DNA from: Candidatus Poribacteria bacterium
GTDB lineage: Bacteria; Poribacteria; WGA-4E; WGA-3G
DNA length: 7,240 nt
Assembly (NCBI GenBank): GCA_028818995.1
Contig: JAPPMR010000576.1
Coordinates: 1 to 7,240 of the forward strand
Direction of reading: 5' to 3'
Shown here: one piece after another, positions 6,488 through 7,240 of the stretch
Layout: each line of letters opens with the position of its first letter
Numbering within the stretch: position 1 is the first letter of the stretch
Position numbers and translations under genes: made by a program
The notes under the pieces: model-generated
Databases searched by the model: none
Told to the model about the DNA's origin: nothing
The model's input: the letters and a program-made list of their open reading frames with translations, nothing else

Positions 6488-7240
6488 CTATAAGGAGCGT
6501 TCATCAATAAATCGTTTTGATTTGAGCTCGAATCTCGGCAAAGTTTCAAGCGGGACAACTTTCACAATTGTGCGTAAACCTAAAGCATTTCGGATTGCTG
6601 TTCCTACCGCAATTGCAGTATCAGCAGGATTAGCGTTAGTAGATTCTATCTGAATTTCAAGCTCATCAAGTGTTTCTGTGCGGTAAGCACGAACAGCGAA
6701 CTCGCTCACATCAGAGAACTTAAGGATAATATTTTCAATCGTAGCGGGATAAACATTCAAACCACGAATGATAATAGCGTTGTCAAGCCGTCCGATAACA
6801 CCACCATCAAGGACAAGGTGTTGGTTTCCACATTCACAAGGTTCAGACTTGAGCTTGACATAATCACCTGTCCGATAACGAATTACTGGCATACCGATTC
6901 GACCTAAATTCGTAATGACCAACTCGCCTTCGTTAGAAGGATTACTCGTTTCAGGATTAAGCACTTCACAGATAAACTCATCTTCGTTGAAGTGGATGCC
7001 TGCTTGCGGCTTACACATCACTCCCCATGCGCCGACTTCAGTTGCACCCGCATGGTCATAAGCACGCGCGCCCCAACCGTTCTCAATACGTTGTTTTATT
7101 GCTGGTAAACTGGCACCAGGTTCACCTGCGTGAATTGTTACTCTAACTTTGGAATCTTTGCTGAGGTTAACTCCCTCTTGCTCTGCAACTTCGGCAAGAC
7201 GTAGAGCGTAAGTTGGTGTGCAAATTACCACCGTCACATC
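6488..7240 (-). CDS. Phenylacetate-CoA ligase family (PaaK-like) adenylate-forming enzyme, C-terminal part
   Basis: This is the last 250 codons of an ANL-superfamily enzyme that activates a carboxylic acid as an acyl-adenylate and normally passes it to coenzyme A. The frame is open to the right edge. The GTG at 7237 is an internal valine in the family motif VxxCTPTYALRLAE, not a start. Counting that valine as residue 1, the motifs are YDHAGATEVG (60-69, the A5 region; PaaK has YDxYGxSE), YRTGD (121-125, A7), a CxCG pair (134-137) typical of PaaK, GRLDNAIIIRGLNVYP (149-164, A8) and a C-terminal LPRFELKSKRFIDER (233-247) with K239 or K241 as the likely catalytic lysine. Full-length members are about 430 residues, so the N-terminal 40% is missing here. 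The acid substrate cannot be read from this part; phenylacetate is only the name of the family. The stop TAG at 6488 is followed by the promoter of the next operon, with no clear terminator between. Confidence 0.85.
   Translation of the reverse strand, partial: DVTVVICTPTYALRLAEVAEQEGVNLSKDSKVRVTIHAGEPGASLPAIKQRIENGWGARAYDHAGATEVGAWGVMCKPQAGIHFNEDEFICEVLNPETSNPSNEGELVITNLGRIGMPVIRYRTGDYVKLKSEPCECGNQHLVLDGGVIGRLDNAIIIRGLNVYPATIENIILKFSDVSEFAVRAYRTETLDELEIQIESTNANPADTAIAVGTAIRNALGLRTIVKVVPLETLPRFELKSKRFIDERSL

Noticed and set aside
6258..6653. 131-codon plus-strand open frame
   Set aside because: It overlaps the small gene, its promoter and the PaaK-like gene on the opposite strand, and looks like a shadow.

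Overview
The window reads as ordinary bacterial chromosome in which every supportable gene lies on the minus strand, so transcription runs from right to left. The DNA is AT-leaning by eye and intergenic gaps are short (about 40-110 bases). An apparent lipoprotein-type TRAP-TAXI solute receptor points to a Gram-negative-like envelope. The mix of genes (flavin halogenase-like enzyme, PaaK-like ligase, large TPR protein, a small 'IDEIRRIR' protein) is reminiscent of uncultured environmental lineages such as Poribacteria. That assignment is a memory-based impression, not a demonstrated one.

Layout in transcription order (right to left): (1) 7240-6488, the C-terminal 250 codons of a phenylacetate-CoA-ligase-family adenylate-forming enzyme, whose N-terminus is outside the window. 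(2) A 67-base gap holding a consensus sigma70-type promoter (TTGACA, 18 bases, TATAAT) followed at once by a strong Shine-Dalgarno sequence. (3) 6420-6220, a 66-residue charged protein of unknown function. (4) 6177-1972, a 1401-residue protein joining a complete but compact UvrD-like SF1 helicase, a RuvC-like resolvase domain with all four acidic/His catalytic positions, and about 18 TPR units. (5) 1867-575, a flavin-dependent halogenase-like protein with the WxWxIP signature. (6) 468-1, the N-terminal 156 residues of a TAXI-family TRAP transporter receptor, whose 3' end is outside the window.

The most interesting object is gene 4. A DNA-translocating motor and a junction-specific nuclease sit on one polypeptide with a long protein-interaction scaffold. 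The gene is probably co-transcribed with the small protein from the promoter at 6470-6441. I infer a DNA recombination, repair or defence role, but nothing in the window proves which. Inside its TPR region, a 231-base (77-residue) double-TPR unit is tandemly repeated. Two 134-base segments exactly two units apart differ at only four positions, which indicates recent internal duplication or gene conversion. The halogenase-like enzyme, the TRAP receptor and the ligase have no evident functional link to the helicase-resolvase protein.
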